The position numbers and the translations under genes are program-made. A stretch of DNA of 18,270 nt from Pavlovales sp. CCMP2436 (Eukaryota > Haptophyta > Pavlovophyceae > Pavlovales), in assembly GCA_026770615.1 (NCBI GenBank), contig MU631672.1, forward strand, positions 91,978 through 110,247, given 5' to 3'. Shown one piece after another: positions 16,069-18,270 of the stretch. Position 1 is the first letter of the stretch, and each line of letters begins with the position of its first letter. Under the pieces are notes generated by a model, which saw only the letters and a list, made by a program, of their open reading frames with translations, searched no databases and was not told the DNA's origin.

Positions 16069-18031
16069 ATGCCCGCGCTGGAGATGTGGTGCGAGTGCCC
16101 GCGGCAGGGGCGCGTGTTGCGCGGTTTCTTGCCGCACAAGCTACCACTCGACGAGGCGACCTCCGAGCAGCTCAGCCTCGACGAGGGCGACCGCTTCACG
16201 CCCACCATGCTTGTCGAGCGGCAGATCCACGCCAAGGCGCCGATCGGGCTGGCAATTTCGCTGCTCGTGCAGCCGCCGCGCGCGCCGTCGGCGACCGCCG
16301 GCGCGGGCCCGAGTGCGGGCGGAATCGACCCGTGGGCGGCTGTTGCGACCGAGTGGGAGGACTGGGACGTCGAATTCGCGTCGGTGCCGTGCGTGGCGCC
16401 GCTCGCGGTCGGCGCGGCTGGCGTGAGCGGCTTCTCGGAGCAACTGCCGCCGCCGCAGCTGGTCTCGCAGTTCGTCGAGCGGTGCGCCGCCTTCTGGGCC
16501 GTCTCGTCCGGCGGGGCGAGCGAGCCAGGGACCAACGCCTACCGCACCATCGCCGTGCACTGCAACACGGGCTACAACGTGAGCGGCTACATGATCTGCC
16601 ACTTCCTGATCGCGACGCACAGGGTGCCTGCGCAGAGGGCACTCGCCGCGTTCGCCGAGGCGCGCCCGCCCGGCGTGTACCACCGTGCTTTCGTCGAGGG
16701 ACTCTTCCGCTTCCACCGGCAGGTGCGTTGTTCCAGAGATTGCTCTCCGGTTCTTATCTAGTGCGTCCGCCACCCTAGATGACCACCCCTCTGACCCCCC
16801 CCCGGTGCTGACCCCCCTGGCTGCCCCCGCCCCCCTGCCGCAGGTGGTACCTTCCCCCGATGGCATACAGCCGGGCGCGTGGGCGATGCCAGAGGCCTGG
16901 CCGCAGTGGCACGCGCGGCTGCACGACGAGGAGCTCGCGCTTGTCGCCGCCAACCACGCCACCGGGGGCGCGCGCGGGGCGAGCGGCGGCGGCGCGGCGG
17001 GCAAGGCAACGGCCGCGCTGCACCCCCCGCGCCCGCCCGTCCCCATGTTCGCTCCGCCGCCGGCGGGCGCGGGTGGCCCCGGCGGCACAGGCGCAGCTGC
17101 CGCCCAGCCCACCCATGGCGCGCCGGGCAGCCAGCCGGCGGCCGCCGCCGCCGGCGCGGGCGCGGGCGGCAAGCGCGCGCGCCCCGTGGCGGCCACCGAG
17201 CCGCCGCTGCCGCGCATCCTGCACCCTTTGCCAGGGGGAGCGGCCGGCTGGCGCTCCTTTGGCACCCCCGTCCTCGGCGGCACGCGCGCGCGCACGCGGC
17301 GCATTTGCTGCCAGCTGGTGGGTCTGCCCCTGCCCGCCGACACGCCTTCCGCTTCCGCCTCTGCCGCCGCGGCCGCCTCTGCCGAGTGGGCGCCGCTCGG
17401 TTTCGGCTGGGGCGAGCCGGCGGCGCTGACCTCCGCCGGGCTGCACGGCGAGCTGCGCAAGCAGGGCGACAAATTCCTGGTGGCGCTCGAGCCGCTGCTG
17501 CGCCCGCTGCCGGGCAGCGCCGCCGCCGCCGCCGCCGCCGTCGCCGCCGCTGGCGCTGGGGAGGCGGCCGCGGGCGAGGGGGCGGGCGCGCCGGCTGCGG
17601 GTGGCCTGCGCTGCGTGGTGCTGTGGCTCGAGGGCAAGGCCTACGTGCTGCTCGAGAGCCCAGTTTGCGAGCAGGGGCACGACGCGCCACTCGCGCCCGT
17701 TGCGCCGGGCGGCGGTGCGCTGCCGGCGGGTGCGGGTGCGGACGTGTGGCTGCTCGCGCCGCTGCAGCTGCCCGGGATGCCCGACCGCTCGCTCCTCGTC
17801 GGCGCACTGGCGCCGCCGAGCGCGGCGGACGGCGCGCGGCGGTGGCGGCTGTGCGTGCGCGAGGCGCTGGCGATCGGCGGGCGCTCGCTGGCGGGCGATG
17901 CGCTGGAGCGGCGGCTGGCGCAGCTGCAGCGGCACGCGCTCGAGCCGCGCAAGGGGCTTGCGGCGGAGCAGCTGGCGCTCGAGTGCGTGTCGCTGCTCGC
18001 GCAGGACTTCTTTCGCACGCGCCGCACGCAG
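16069..18031 (+). CDS. mRNA capping-enzyme homologue (triphosphatase plus guanylyltransferase), catalytic residues missing, 3' incomplete
   Basis: Exon 1 (16069-16722, 218 codons) and exon 2 (16844-18031, 396 codons) join in phase 0; a donor at 18032 shows more exons follow. The N-terminal domain aligns with the cysteine-phosphatase RNA triphosphatase of metazoan/plant capping enzymes: W-x-x-CPR-x-G, RFTPTML, the P-loop and FAEARPPGVYHRAFVEGLF. The P-loop reads HCNTGYNVSG (His 164, Cys 165), with Val 171 where HC-x5-R demands Arg. After a Pro/Ala/Gly-rich linker, the second exon resembles the guanylyltransferase: a CQLVG start, a DKFLVALEP strand, GLRCVVLWLEG, SLLVGAL, and a RWRLCVREAL...LERRLAQLQRHALEPRKG tail. 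Nowhere in it is the nucleotidyl-acceptor motif K-x-D-G. An Ala/Gly insert (about 438-472) falls there, and D-G-E of motif III is V-G-A (537-539). The frame is intact with strong GC3, so I infer a pseudo-enzyme rather than a dead gene. Confidence 0.82.

Positions 18032-18270
<239 letters not shown>

Noticed and set aside
16860..17429. Plus-strand ORF in another frame within exon 2 of the capping homologue
   Set aside because: Out of frame with the conserved protein; Arg/Pro-rich as expected for a shadow.
16141..17637. 498-codon minus-strand ORF across the capping-enzyme homologue
   Set aside because: It crosses a spliced intron of the plus-strand gene and is Ala/Pro/Arg low complexity; the plus strand has the conserved domains.

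Overview
The window looks like nuclear DNA of a GC-rich eukaryotic alga, most likely a haptophyte. Coding exons have very high GC at third codon positions. Introns are short (80 to 260 bp), GT-AG, and often carry C-rich tracts before the acceptor. The best preserved gene is an ELO-type fatty-acid elongase whose N-terminus and motifs resemble, from memory, the C20 delta-5 elongases of pavlovophyte algae. The window ends in 119 consecutive C and begins at the edge of a long terminal inverted repeat, so it may be a whole contig broken at repeats on both sides.

Layout: 1-2905 is a DNA element with 126-bp perfect terminal inverted repeats (TIRs), carrying a decayed C2H2 zinc-finger gene (five fingers) and a second ORF. 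2906-5460 holds an unrecognised two-exon gene interrupted in frame by a 374-bp foldback MITE, a partial OTU-like cysteine protease and one copy of a dispersed repeat. 5527-8240 is a 2.7-kb transposon with a damaged transposase-like gene. 8326-8960, 12872-13344 and 14727-15296 are three short non-autonomous relatives of it. All four have ends beginning GGCTATGGC (or close variants) and perfect 4-bp target duplications (atgc, gttg, tgtg, gaac). 9158-10246 (minus) is a PEK/eIF2-alpha-kinase-like gene broken by two stops. 10720-11758 is the intact three-exon elongase. 13518-14296 is a histidine-phosphatase pseudogene. 15301-15858 holds copies of a repeat also found upstream of the elongase, plus a perfect 124-bp tandem duplication. 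16069-18031 is the 5' part of an mRNA capping-enzyme homologue.

The two strongest points are: (1) a transposon family seen together as a transposase-bearing copy and three MITEs, with several nested insertions that can be reconstructed from empty sites; and (2) an mRNA capping-enzyme homologue with an intact reading frame that lacks the signature catalytic residues of both its triphosphatase and guanylyltransferase halves. The genes do not form one pathway. This is ordinary algal gene space heavily colonised by mobile DNA, with host genes in different states of decay.
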